Positions 13,601 to 25,600 of a DNA stretch of 64,000 bases are shown piece after piece (the first letter of the stretch is position 1; the number at the start of each line of letters is the position of its first letter). The DNA is from Macrocystis pyrifera (lineage: Eukaryota > Sar > Phaeophyceae > Laminariales > Laminariaceae). The notes under the pieces were generated by a model. It was not told the DNA's origin, made no database searches, and saw nothing but the letters and a program-made list of their open reading frames with translations. The position numbers and the translations under genes were made by a program. The DNA lies in assembly GCA_031763025.1 (NCBI GenBank), contig JASSKH010000022.1, forward strand, positions 158,628 through 222,627. The letters run 5' to 3'.

Positions 13601-16600
13601 CCGTGCGTGCCACTGTTGGGGTTATACTTGATTATAGTATAGTACAGTATAGCCCGAACATTCATTTCTGACGGTGTTTCTCAACCATCGCAACGGAGGA
13701 GCTAGCCAATGGCCCGGCCCGGTCCGGCCCATCACATTTTCAAATTTTCCCGGCCCGGCCCGGCCCGGAACAACGGGTCATGACCAAAGCCTTGCTAAAA
13801 AATCCCATGAATATTTTTACGTTTGGGATGGAGGGCAAAACACGTTCGATATATACGATACGATATACCGAACGTTCGATAAATCATATGTCGATACATA
13901 CTACTGTACCGTATATATATATATCGAAATTTTCGATACTGCAGTTTTTATCGAAACTTGTCGATACGATATTCCGAACGCCAAAATAACACCCGCCCCT
14001 CACCTGCACCATGCCGGACGCCAGAAACAGAGTGGACACGAAGTACGCCATAGCCCTGGCCATCTGCTCCACCACCGCATCGTTTCCTGGGCTGAGAGCG
14101 TCCACCGCCCGAAGCAGGCGGAAGGGCCTGAAAACCTAGAGAAAGAAACACAAGCCGTACAAATTAATAGATAGATAAGACACTCACCCGCAGTCTTTCG
14201 AGAGACGCTGAGAAAAAAAATATCAAGAAAGGACGCCTCTACCTGCGCTCAGTGTGGTGCGGAGTAAGAAACAGTCCATGAATAAGAAACCCATCCGCAC
14301 TTTATGAGGGACTCTTATTAAGAAATTTAGATTGCTACAGTAGATTGTGTCTCTTATCATACCCGCCCGCTCTCAGCGTGAGGCGGAAGGGCTTTTGTAT
14401 ACCTGGAGTAACAACTGAAAAAAAAAAAAATAAGAAAAAAAAAAAAAAACTCAGCTATTACGGGGGACCATAGTTAATAGGACCAAATATTTTTGGTAAA
14501 AATAGGTAAATATATAGTTTTTTATGTATACTATAGGTCATATTAACTATGGTCCCCCGTAATAGCCAGGGGTGACCGTGAAAAAGAGAAAACGACACTC
14601 TGCACCCCCAGAGGTCGGGATGGAAAAACCGCTGCAAACCGTTATGATGATTATACAACTTTTTTTTTTCCTCTTCATTTTTTTCACTTGGTTCTAGTAA
14701 CCCCTATCACCCTGCCCCTGTCAAGCGAAAAGCAATTTCTCTGACGGTTCGCATTTTTTTTTTTTTTTTTCCGGGCGTCCTTGCCTCATCGGCGATAAAA
14801 ACCTCACACCGCGGGCAGACCATGATCGGCTCTTACAGCACCTGGCAGATCATCCACATCTACAGCCGTAGTATTCCGGAGGACCATAGTAAATAGCACC
14901 TGCGGTACATACAAAAACCTATATATTCCCCTATTTATACTGACAAAATTTGGTCCCATTTACTATGGTTCCCTGTGATAGATATCTAGCCTGCCGCCAT
15001 GAAATATTGTGCAGGATCCGTATAAAAATACAGAACCGACCCAGAGAGCACCTGCTAGATCATGCAGAGTACACGGCCCCCCCACCCCACACTCGGCAAC
15101 GTGAGCTTACACATATAGATCGCACGAAACCGAGAACATATTCTTCCCTGAATGATCTAGGTCATCGAACGGGAATAAATCATCTGTAGGATGATCACTA
15201 CGAGGTGTGCTAAATTTTCCTCTTCCTCGAAGCTCCTCTTCATGTGCAAGTGCAGGGTACCTACATAATAACAACACGAACAGCAAGACAAAACGACAAA
15301 CTCTGGTTTCAGTAGACTGAATTTGCTGTAGTGTACGTTGCACTCATTGACAAGTGCAGGGCATCTGTAAAATAAAAAAATAAAAAACGAGCAATGAAAG
15401 AAGCCAGGCTGAAACTTAGAAAGCACAAACAAAAAACAAAAAAAATCGGGATTCAGTTGTGCACTGAATTTAGTGTGCATTGCACCCATATTCTCGAATG
15501 AGAAAGAAACCCAGCCTTGTAGCCAAAAGATACCAAGCCGTGGAGGTTTCAGTGTAATCGCATGTGTGAGTGGAGCAGTGGCCGGGGATCCTGTGTGATG
15601 TCCCCTAGCCACCTGGCTCGTGGTCCGATGAGGATCACTCCGTGATAATACAAGCTCTAAGAACAAGACTTACTGAGTGCGAGGCCAGCGAGACTGGTGG
15701 AGTCCCTCGCTGGAAGCCCTCTTGCTGATATCATCTGGCAGAGGCCATAATATCTAGATATTCGCGGAACTTCTGTTGGAGGAGTTTTCGGCTGCGGAGT
15801 ATTGGGTCACAGCTGGGAAGGCAGTTGGCCCGTTGGACGGATCGAAACGGCTTGAAGCGCACAGCAGGGGAGGACGCTCCGGGAGCTGGAGGACGCACAG
15901 GTCAGGCGGCAGTTTCTCCGTTATTACAGTAGAGTCCAGGTGGACTGCTGTGGATTATGGCGCACACGGCAAGCACGCCGCTGGTGGTAGGGGAGTCTCT
16001 GACTCCACCGAAATACGGAGAGGTGTGGACCGAGCAGGCCTCTCGTGTTTTTTACGCAGCGTACCTCGATTATGAGGAACGGCTGCAGCTCGCCAACGCT
16101 CAGGGGGTGGTTCAGCACTCCAAAGTGAGCATGGGCCAGCTTATCCCCAATTACATTCATCGGTGTTTTGAGGGATTTTACAAGCATCAGACTACGATGA
16201 CCGCCTCGGAGTTGTTGGACGCTGTTAGGCAGCACGCCGGTTACACAACCACCAGCAACAGATTTGACACCTCGCGGGCGGCAGCGGACTTGCGTCGCGT
16301 TCTCTCAATGAGGCGCGATGAAAAGCAGGGCGGTGAAACATCCGTCAAAGACCGCGCGATGATGGTAAACTCCGCTATGGAAAAGTATTTTGCGGAGAAT
16401 CACGCGGTGCATGCCATGTACCGCGCGCAGGACCGTTCGTGGTTGCCCGGACCGGCGGAATTTGTGAGCATGGCGTTGGTGGATGGCTTATGGCCGTCCG
16501 AGTTCAAAAAGTACGTAAAAGGTCAGCTAACGTACGCTGCAGGGTGGAAGAAGGACCCGGCATTGGTCATGGACCAAATTTTTTCTGCTGCAGAACAGTG

Positions 16601-19600
16601 GAAATTCATCGAGGCGTATGGTCGGAAAGATGCTGCAGGGGGCAGCTGAACCGCGACGCCAACAGCAGCAGAAACCGAAACAGCAGCAGTCCGCGAAAAA
16701 GTCGTTTGTTCGCGTCTGTTTCGAGTGTGGTGATCCCAACCATTATGTTTCTGATTGCCCAAAAGCTCGCGGTGGCGGCACAGCTCCCAGCAGTGGTGGG
16801 CGCGGGTCGTCAGGGTATCGCGGGGGCCGCAATGGCGGCCGGGGCAGATTCAACCATGGACGCGGGCGCGGTGGCCGTGGTGGCAATCAATTGACAGCGG
16901 GCGGTGGAACTTCTGCTGTTGCTTCTTCAACTTCTGGTGCGCCAGCGGCAGGAGCCGCTGGGTCGGGATCTGGTTCGTCTGTTGCCGGCCGAGCTGTATA
17001 CGTTGGAGGAGCTGGAACATCGGTGGGTGCTGCTGGAGCGAGAACTTCGCCATCCACCGAGCGGGCGGAGTCAGTGTCTGGTGCTGCTGCAGGGGCGGTA
17101 GCGCCGGAACCGTCTGTATATTCGACGTCTTGGTCGGGGTGGACCGCCGATTCTATTTCTTCGGCGCCGGCTGTAGGAGGGCAGCCATGGCGTCAGGTGA
17201 CTCTTGGTACCGACCAGAGTTCAACGGCAGGTGAAGTGCCTGTCGATCGCAGCGCCGAGTGTTTACGCGCTGATCTCTCTTTGCCAGGGTCGGTTGGTTC
17301 GCTGATGGCGCGTGTGATCCTTGATTCGGGGTCGGCGCTCACGTCCATCGGTGTCGGCTTACTTCAGCAGCTGTCTTCGCATTTCGGCGGCGCCGATCTG
17401 CAAATTCCGTTCGAAAATGGCCCGCAGCAGGCGAAAACCGCTACGGGTGTTTCAGTGATGGTCACGCACAAAACGGTGCCGATTGCCGTGAGTGTACGGA
17501 CGCCGTGGGGAGCGGTGTGAAATTGGAGCCCATCACTTTCGCGGTCATGCCTGGTACAGATAACGTCGTTCTGTTTGGCATGGCTACCATGAAAGCTCTT
17601 GGCATCGACGTCTACCGTGAAGCTCTGGAGAAGCTTCGCCCTCGCGCAGTGCCGGTATCGACGGTGTGGAGACTCCGAGTTACCTTGCGGCGCGCAGAGT
17701 GACGGTTTCCGTGCGTGCTTTTCAGACCGAGGCTACGGTGGATGCTCCGGAGGACAAGGCGGTGGAACATTTGGTCGACCGGGGGCCAGACATGTTCATG
17801 GATCCGGAGGAGGAGCGGACGGCCCGAGAACGGGCGTTGGAGGACAGCGTGCAGCAGGCAGAGCAGAGTGGATTAAGCGTCGGCGGAGCAACCCGTTTGC
17901 GCGAAATTTTGGCTCGTCGCGTGGGTGCTTTTCGCCGTGCGCTGTGTGGTGATCCGCCAGCGCAAGTGGAGCCGATGCGAGTGCAGCTGAAGCAACAGGC
18001 GAAGCCTGTCAAGGCAACGCCACGTCGGTACGAACCGACGAAAAGGGACTGGCTCTCGAAGTGCATTGCTGCTTTGGTGTTTTTTGGCTTTGTCTACCAC
18101 AACATCCAGGCGGTGTGGGCGAGTCCGGCGATGGCGGTGCCCAAGAAGGACTCTTTCCGTTTGGTGAGCGACTACTCGGCGGTGAACGCACAGGTGGAGA
18201 AGTCCCCGGGCGTCATGCCCAACCATGAAGACATGGGAGATCTGCTGGGGGCGCGTTTCTTCGGCAAGCTGGACCTACTTCAAGGGTACTGGCAGATGCC
18301 TTTGGCTCCGGAGGCGCAAGACGTCTTCACCATGGCGACAAGCGACGGTTTGTTCACGCCTACCCGTGTTCCCCAAGGTGTTTTGAATGCGACTTCTTAT
18401 TTCCAAGGTGTCATGACTGAAGTGTTGCGTGGTTTGGATTGCAAAGTTTGGGTCGATGACGTTTTCTTTTTCGCAGACACCGAAGAAGCTCTTCTGCAGC
18501 TGCTTGATGACATTCTTGAACGCCTGGAGAATGTTGGACTGTTTGTCGCCGCCCACAAGTGTACCTTCTTCTCTCGTGAACTGGTCTGGTGTGGTAAGGT
18601 GTATTCCAATGGTGTCGTGTCCCATGACCCGCTCGAGTGCAAGGTTTAAGTGAAATGCGTCGTCCCGAAAACGCTGGAGAACTAATGCAATTCTTGCAGG
18701 CTGTCAACTGGTTGCGTACATCGTTACCACGTTTAGCGGAAACGGTAGCACCGTTACGTGATTTTTTGGAGGAGCTCCTTGTTGGGGCTACACGTCGGAC
18801 TAAGCGAGTGGCGCGCAATCGTGTCATCAAGGATACCGCGTGGACGGAGGATCGGGTGCGGGCGTGGAATGCCGCACGGGGTTTGGTGGCGCAAGCAGTG
18901 CCGCTTCATCATCCTCGTCCCGGGTGCGTTGTTTTGATGTTTCCTGACGCTTCTGATTTCCATTGGGGTAGTTTTCTCACCCAAGTGCCTGAACACGAAT
19001 TTCGCAGTGGATTGGCGTTGGAAAGCATGTCTCACGAGCCTCTCGGATTTCTGAGTGGTTCGTTCACAGGTTCGCAGTTGCGCTGGGCGACTGTCGACAA
19101 AGAAGGTTTTGCGATCGTCAATACGTTCCGGAGGCTCGAATACCTGCTTTGGGGTGGTGTTCATATCTTTACTGATCATCGAAACTTGCAGTACATTTTC
19201 AATCCGGAGAAGTGTGTCACGACGGTCACAAAGACCATGGCACAACGCCTAGAGAATTGGAAGGGTGTTTTAGGACAATACCGCTATGCAATCGAACACA
19301 TCCCTGGCGATCGAAACTGTTGGGGGGATCTGTTGTCTCGTTGGGTCAAAGTTCCTACGGTGCCTGTTCGTTCGGTTGCCGTGCACAGCCCATGTAATGC
19401 TGACGATTCGCTTCCCGCATTGGATGTGATTCGTGCCTCGCAACAAAGGTCTGTCGCTCGTATCGGCGTTGGTGTTCATGAATTTTCGACAACCTTCGGT
19501 CAAGCTACCTTGGCCGATGATGGTTTGTTTCGTGTGCGTGTTGGGGTGCGTGACGTCTTGTGGATTCCGCCGGATGATCTTGCTCTTCAAACTCGTTTGA

Positions 19601-22600
19601 TGGTGTGCGCGCACATGCGCTCGGCTGGTCACCGTGGTGTGGCGCCGACTTTGTTTCGCCTGAAGGAATATTGTGTTTGGCCTCACATGGATTCTCAGGT
19701 TCGCGAATTCGTTCGCCAGTGTTTGCACTGTGTAGACACGCGTGCAGGTGCACTCATTCCTCGTCCCTACGGAGACACGGTGCATGGTACCGCTCCGGGA
19801 GAAGTGGTGCACTTTGATTTTTTGTATGTTGGCCACAGCGGGCCCGAAGGTAGCGATGGCCTGCCTGATGAGGATGGTTTCCGATATGTTTTGGTCATCA
19901 TGGATGATTTGTCCAACTACGTGGCGTTGGAACCGGCCGAGGCTTGTACAGCCGAGGTCACAGCGAAGCATTTGCTAGCCTGGTGTAAGACTTTGGGGGT
20001 GCCGCGTGTGTGGGTGAGTGATACCGCCACGCATTTCAAGAACAGGGTGCTTGCTTTGTTGAGCGACGCGTTGCACATCGAACATCGTTTTGCTGTCGCT
20101 TACACGCCGTGGTCGAACGGTACGTGTGAACGCATGGTAAAAGAGGTGGTACGTGCTCTGCGTTCCATTCTGTCAGAACAGCGTCGTCAGGTTTCGGAGT
20201 GGGTTGATGTTTTGCCGGCCGCTCAGTGGGCCTTGAACACTTCGTTTCGTGAACGTTACCGAAGCACTCCGTACAGCGTGATGTTTGGGCGTGCTCCGCG
20301 TACCGATTTCTCGGCGCTCGTTTCTGAGTCTGATGGCAGGTGGAATGTTGACGTGATGAATGCTGACTTGTTGCGTGCGAACGTCCGTGAAGTCGTTGCA
20401 GAGCAGGAGAGATTTTGCGCCGATATTCGCGCAGCTGTTGCCGTGTCTCGCGACAACAAACGTAAACAGGCTCAGGGCCAGGTGGTGTTGCCAAAATTTG
20501 CGGTTGGTGATTTCGTGTTGTATGCTCGTGTTCGTCGGCAGGGTGCCACACCGAAATTGTTGTCCACATGGACTGGTCCGTGGCGTGTGGTAGCAGCTGA
20601 TCATGATCATGTGTACTCAGTTCAGAACATCGTTTCTGGGAAGGTGCATCAAGCTCACGGAGGCCATAGCCTGGACCGTATTTCCTGTTTGTGAATAGGC
20701 GTATTTCCTGACTGTATATCATGCCACACACATGATATACCCTTCTGTCGCGAGATACACGGACCGCTTCCATATTAACGCTTGAAAAAAAAAAACGGCC
20801 TATTCACATCGGGACATTCGGTGTGCCTGGTGTATTATGGTGCAAGAAACAGCCCAGAAATAAGAAAGAAACAGGCGTTCACTATTCGGTGGGCTCTCAG
20901 AAGTTCGTCCTGAGAACACATGCTCTCAGCGGTAGAGAGGGGGGTAGGAAGGGCTTGACACCTGGAATATCATACGACACATGCTGATGACAAAGAAACA
21001 ACCCAGCGATAAGGAAATGACGTTCTATACCTCGGGGATGCCAAGAGACTTGCGCTAAGAATTCGAGGTCAGCGGTGGGGCCGGGAGCCTCTACCGCTGG
21101 GGCCGGGAGCCTCTACCGCCCCGAGCAGGAGGAAGGGTCTGAAAATCTGTCGTGTCACATCAACACCATCTTATTTAATAGGGTTGAATATCGTATCGAC
21201 CGCTTCGACGGATCGGAACATAGGACTTTCTGCATATCGAAATGTCGAACTTTTGATATATCGTGTCGAGCGTGTTTTGATCTCCACCCCCTGGCATCCT
21301 CGTGCTTTTGTTCTATGCTGACAATGAACGCATGGCTCCGATGCATCAAATATCGCAATCGCATCGAATACCAGGCACCTGGTGCCGCTTTTGTTTTTCG
21401 GCATCGTATCGAACTCGAGTATCGTTCGATATCCAACACTGCTGTGGGTAATGTCCTCACACATTTCCTTGAGAAAAAAACAGCAATAAGAAACCGGCGC
21501 CCCCTTATTTGGAAAAACTAGAAAATATGAACTAGAAACACACGGGGCGACGAGGCGAGGCTATACACTATTTACCCCGAAGCATTAAAAAACTACGCAC
21601 TCGTACACCGGTGAGGTGCCCGATTTCAGAGGGTCCAAAACAAGAGAAAACGGGCGTATTATAGAAGCGGACGGAACCAAGTTGGTGGGGCGAGTCTACG
21701 GTACATTGTACTGGTAACTCCGATATTTCGATACATCGGGACTTTCGATTCGATACCCTACATCCAACACAAATGTGTAACCACCTGGTACAACCCGTAC
21801 GTACGTATGATATGGTATGATATGGTATGGTATCAAGCAATACGTATGTATGTAGCTCACCCTCGACGGCATGAGAAAACGGCATATCGATACTTGAAAA
21901 TATGGAAACAAATCGTTCATTTTCGATATCCAACACTTGCGTGTTACCGGGCATGATATGATACGATACGCTCATGATACCCAAAATATCGAAATATATA
22001 TATATGCGTATTACCTTCGCCCTTCTTTCTCCTTCTCCCCCCCTACAAATAATATTCATGATACACTACAGCAGCAGTCGTACCTCAGATCTGGGGTCAC
22101 GAAGCAAAGCAGACTCTCCCACCCCCCACTAAGATATACCAGGTATATATATATATATATACACGCACACCCTGGACAATTATTATTCCACTAGTCTCTT
22201 GTGTCTACAATATATTTTGGAGGCTGAGTACAAATTGGAATTGTCTTGAAAATGGGTTTTGGCGACTGTCTATTAATTGGAATTGTCCGGGCAAATGATT
22301 TCAGCGATTGTCCAGCAATTGAAAATTGTCCAGACAGTCGAGATCGGCGATTGCCCGCTAGCTGAAAATTGTTCACACAATCGATTAGGCGCTTGTCTCT
22401 GAATTGGAAATTTTGTACAGACAATCGATTTCGAAGGCCATCTATTAATTGGAATTAAAAAAAGCCATAGGTTTCGAGTGTTGTCTATGAACTGGAATTG
22501 TCCCAAAAAAAATGATTTCGGAGACTGTCAATGAATTGGAATGATCCAGTCAAATTGATTCCGGGTGCTGGTCCATTATTGAAAAGTTGTTCAGATAATT

Positions 22601-25600
22601 GATTTCGGGTTCTGTCCACTGTTTTTGTCCACACAATTGACTTCGAGCGCTGCCTATTCAATGAAATCGTCCAGACATTTAATTTCGGATGTTGTCAATT
22701 AAATGGAATTGTCCCCGCAATTTCATTTCAGACGCGGCCGCCAAATAATTCAATGCTCGACAGATGCCATGACCTTGCACTTATCTGGTGTATTCTAAAA
22801 GGCACTCCCTATTGAATTGATACTACTCGTATTAAGGCACAATTAACGCAGCTGTTGGGTATACAGGGAACTTTCCGATTCTGTTGTAGAGGCAACATTA
22901 GCGTGGTATTTTAGTGCACTGAACAAATCAATTGTAGCTCTACAACTAGCGGCCAGCTTTCGAATAACAGAGCCCTCTATAACTCGATTGTCTGGACAAT
23001 TCCGATTAGTAGATCGCTTCCGAAGCCAATTGTCCCGACAATTCCAATGAATGGACGGTCTCCAAAACCAGTTGCCCCGACAATTCCAATTCATATACAT
23101 GACCCGAAACCAACTGTTCAAGCAATTCCAATGAATAGACAACCTGTCAAATCATTTGTCAGGACCATTCCAATCGACAGTCTCCGAGATCATATGCTGG
23201 GCAATTCCAATTTCAAGAAAGTACGAGGCATCAATTGTTCAAGACAATTCTAACCATTGGACAGTCTCCGAAATCTATTTGTCCGGACAGTTCTAATTGC
23301 TAAAAAGCACCATACATCAATTGTTCAGAAAAATCCAATTAATGGACAGTCTCTGAAATCAATTGTCAGGACAATTTCAATTGATAGAGTCTCCAAAATC
23401 GGTAAAATATCCATTGCTCAAACCATTCCTACTAAGTCTCCCAAGTCAATTTTCCGAACAAACCCAATTGATAGTCTCCAAGATCGGTTGTCTAAACAAT
23501 TTCGGTTGCTAACAGAGTCTCTGACATCACTTGGCCGGACAATTCCAAATGAAAGACAACTTCGTGACCCTGCTGTAGGGACAATCGTCCATAAAATAGG
23601 TCTGTTATCCAAGGCGTGGGCAGAAAACGGCGGGACACATCAACTTCAGATATATGCATAATATATTCGTGCGTACAACTTATTGATACCGCCTATTGTA
23701 GCCCATGTGTTCAGATGTGAATCATGATTTTTTTTTTTCACAAAACAAGATCACCCGTACCATGTACGCTCTGATAATTTGATGTGTACGGGCAATTGAT
23801 TTGGGAGACTACCCGTTGACATTGTCTCAAAAAGCGATTTTGGAGAGTTTCCACTACTAAGACCTATGCCAATGGGAACGCTAAGTTCAAAAGTTTTCTT
23901 TCAAAAATACTGTTTTAAAAAAACAGCCGAAAATATCCTCGCACCGCCGTTGTGTAGGAAAAAAGGGAAAAAATGTTTGATTTTTCCTTTTTTTTGCTAA
24001 CGGCTGCAGGCGGCGTAATTTGTAGTCTCTCGTTGCAAATAGTCAACACGCTGATAAAAATCAGCTCGTGCGACGATAGACGCTCGATCTCGATATAGAC
24101 TCAGCCCACGGCCAACCCGCTTGGTGTCGGGCAAGGCCAACGAGCATAGATGACGGCATCGAAGATAGAAAGTGGATAAATGCTCTAGGGGGCGAGAGCT
24201 TGCCAGCGTCGTCCAGCGGTATTCTCCCAAACCCCTGAAAAAAAGCCTGTTTTTTGCCATTCGAGGCGGATCGAGAAGTTTTGTCTTCTGTTTGGTACAC
24301 ACCAGCGGCTAATTGTTTTTTTATTGTACGCCTGGCCAGCGCCCGCCACACGTCACTGGCCATTGTGTGAAGACGGTGACCCAAGGGTGGGTCGGAGCCC
24401 CTAACGAGCGCACTCCGTTCAGAACTCATGACGCAATCGTTGGTTTTGTCGATCGATGTCTGTCGAGGACTCGGAATCTCGCCGCTTCGAACCAAAGATC
24501 GGCCTGAGTTTTTCTCAAGCCGATCTTGGCCCAACATCGGCCCCAGATTTGCTTTTCTCGGGCTTTTCCAAAAGTTGGGAACTTTTTTTTTCTAAACGTG
24601 CCCATAGAAAGCGTGTTCTAAATTTTTTTGGCGGGGGTCTTTGGAATTCCAACTTTTGATTGATACTTCGCGTTCCCATTGGTATAGGTCTAGTAGTTGA
24701 AATTGTCCGGATGAACGACTTTCTATACTGTCTTACTAGTTGAAATTACCCGGACGATTGACTTAGAAGGCGGTCTGCTATTTGAATTTTTCCAGACAAT
24801 TGATTTTGGAGACTGTCCACTAATTGGAATCATTAAGACAATTGATTTAGGAGACAGTCTATTAATCGAAATTGTCCGGACAGATGGTTTGGGGGGGGGT
24901 CTACTAATTGGAATTGTCGGGACATTGATTCAGGTGACGGCCTATTAATAGGAATTGTCCGGACAATTGTTTTAGGAGACGGTCTATTTGTTGAAGTTGG
25001 CCGGACAAATAATTTAAGAGAAGGTCCATTCATTGGATTTGTCTTGACCTTTCATGACTGAGACTGCCTATGAAATGGAATTGTCTGGACTATAGAGCCA
25101 CATGGGGATCACGTAATAGAAACTGCTTGGAGAACAGAGCTCGATGCGTTTCAATTAGTTCGAATAAGGGAACAAGAGACAGTCAATCGCAGCAGGAAAC
25201 TATTCAAAGGCAATTGGACTTCTGCCTATTGTCCAGGGTGTGTTATATTTTTATATATATATATATACGTACGCGCCTTGCACTTTCATCGCGAGAAGGG
25301 ATAACTCAGTCAGCACCTTTTCTGGCCTCGTCCCATTGTAAGCTCACCCTGGACAGCATGAGCAAGCGGTAGAAGCGCACGAAGCCGGTGGGCGAGTTCT
25401 CTAGGTCCCCAGTGGCCATCGCGACGAAAATAGGCACGACGGTAACGAGGTCGACGATGCCCAGGATCCCGAAGATGTAGCCCCATCGGTTCTTCGATAG
25501 GAGGAGCTCGAAGAAGAAGTGGTACATGAAGAACACAGCGAAGAAAACCTGGGGTGTGGTATGCCGTGCGTGCGGCCCACCGAAAAGAAAAGAAGAGAAA

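Larger units (their letters stand above)
10963..14003 (-). other. intron 4 of the K+ channel gene (3.0 kb)
   Basis: Bounded by GTGAGG and AAACAG. It contains a GGT/GTG-rich microsatellite, one family A MITE, a C-rich minisatellite of about 1.5 kb and a short CGATA-rich patch next to exon 4. Confidence 0.85.
15776..20760 (+). mobile_element. Ty3/gypsy LTR retrotransposon, degenerate, antisense in intron 3
   Basis: The plus strand shows the full coding order of a Ty3/gypsy element: Gag, zinc knuckle, aspartic protease, reverse transcriptase, RNase H, integrase with a C-terminal GPY/F-like segment. Integrase after RNase H is the Ty3/gypsy order. The reading frame changes at about 16,640, 17,510, 17,650 and 18,640, so no single polyprotein is open. 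I compared the flanks (15.2-15.8 and 20.7-21.2 kb) by eye and could not find matching LTRs or a convincing primer-binding site; the outer limits given are therefore only those of the coding part plus a 3' hairpin. Confidence 0.93.
14136..25347 (-). other. intron 3 of the K+ channel gene (11.2 kb), splits S4
   Basis: Bounded by GTGAGC and TTCTCTAG. It carries a whole Ty3/gypsy coding region in antisense, two family A MITEs, a CGATA-rich repeat zone (21.2-22.0 kb) and foldback-like arrays (22.2-25.2 kb). The stretches 15.0-15.7 and 20.8-21.1 kb show nothing recognisable. Confidence 0.85.

Noticed and set aside
24061..24537. Minus-strand frame of 158 residues inside the inverted-repeat segment, considered as a transposase
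   Set aside because: No DDE-type motif, zinc finger or similarity I can recognise; left as unassigned.
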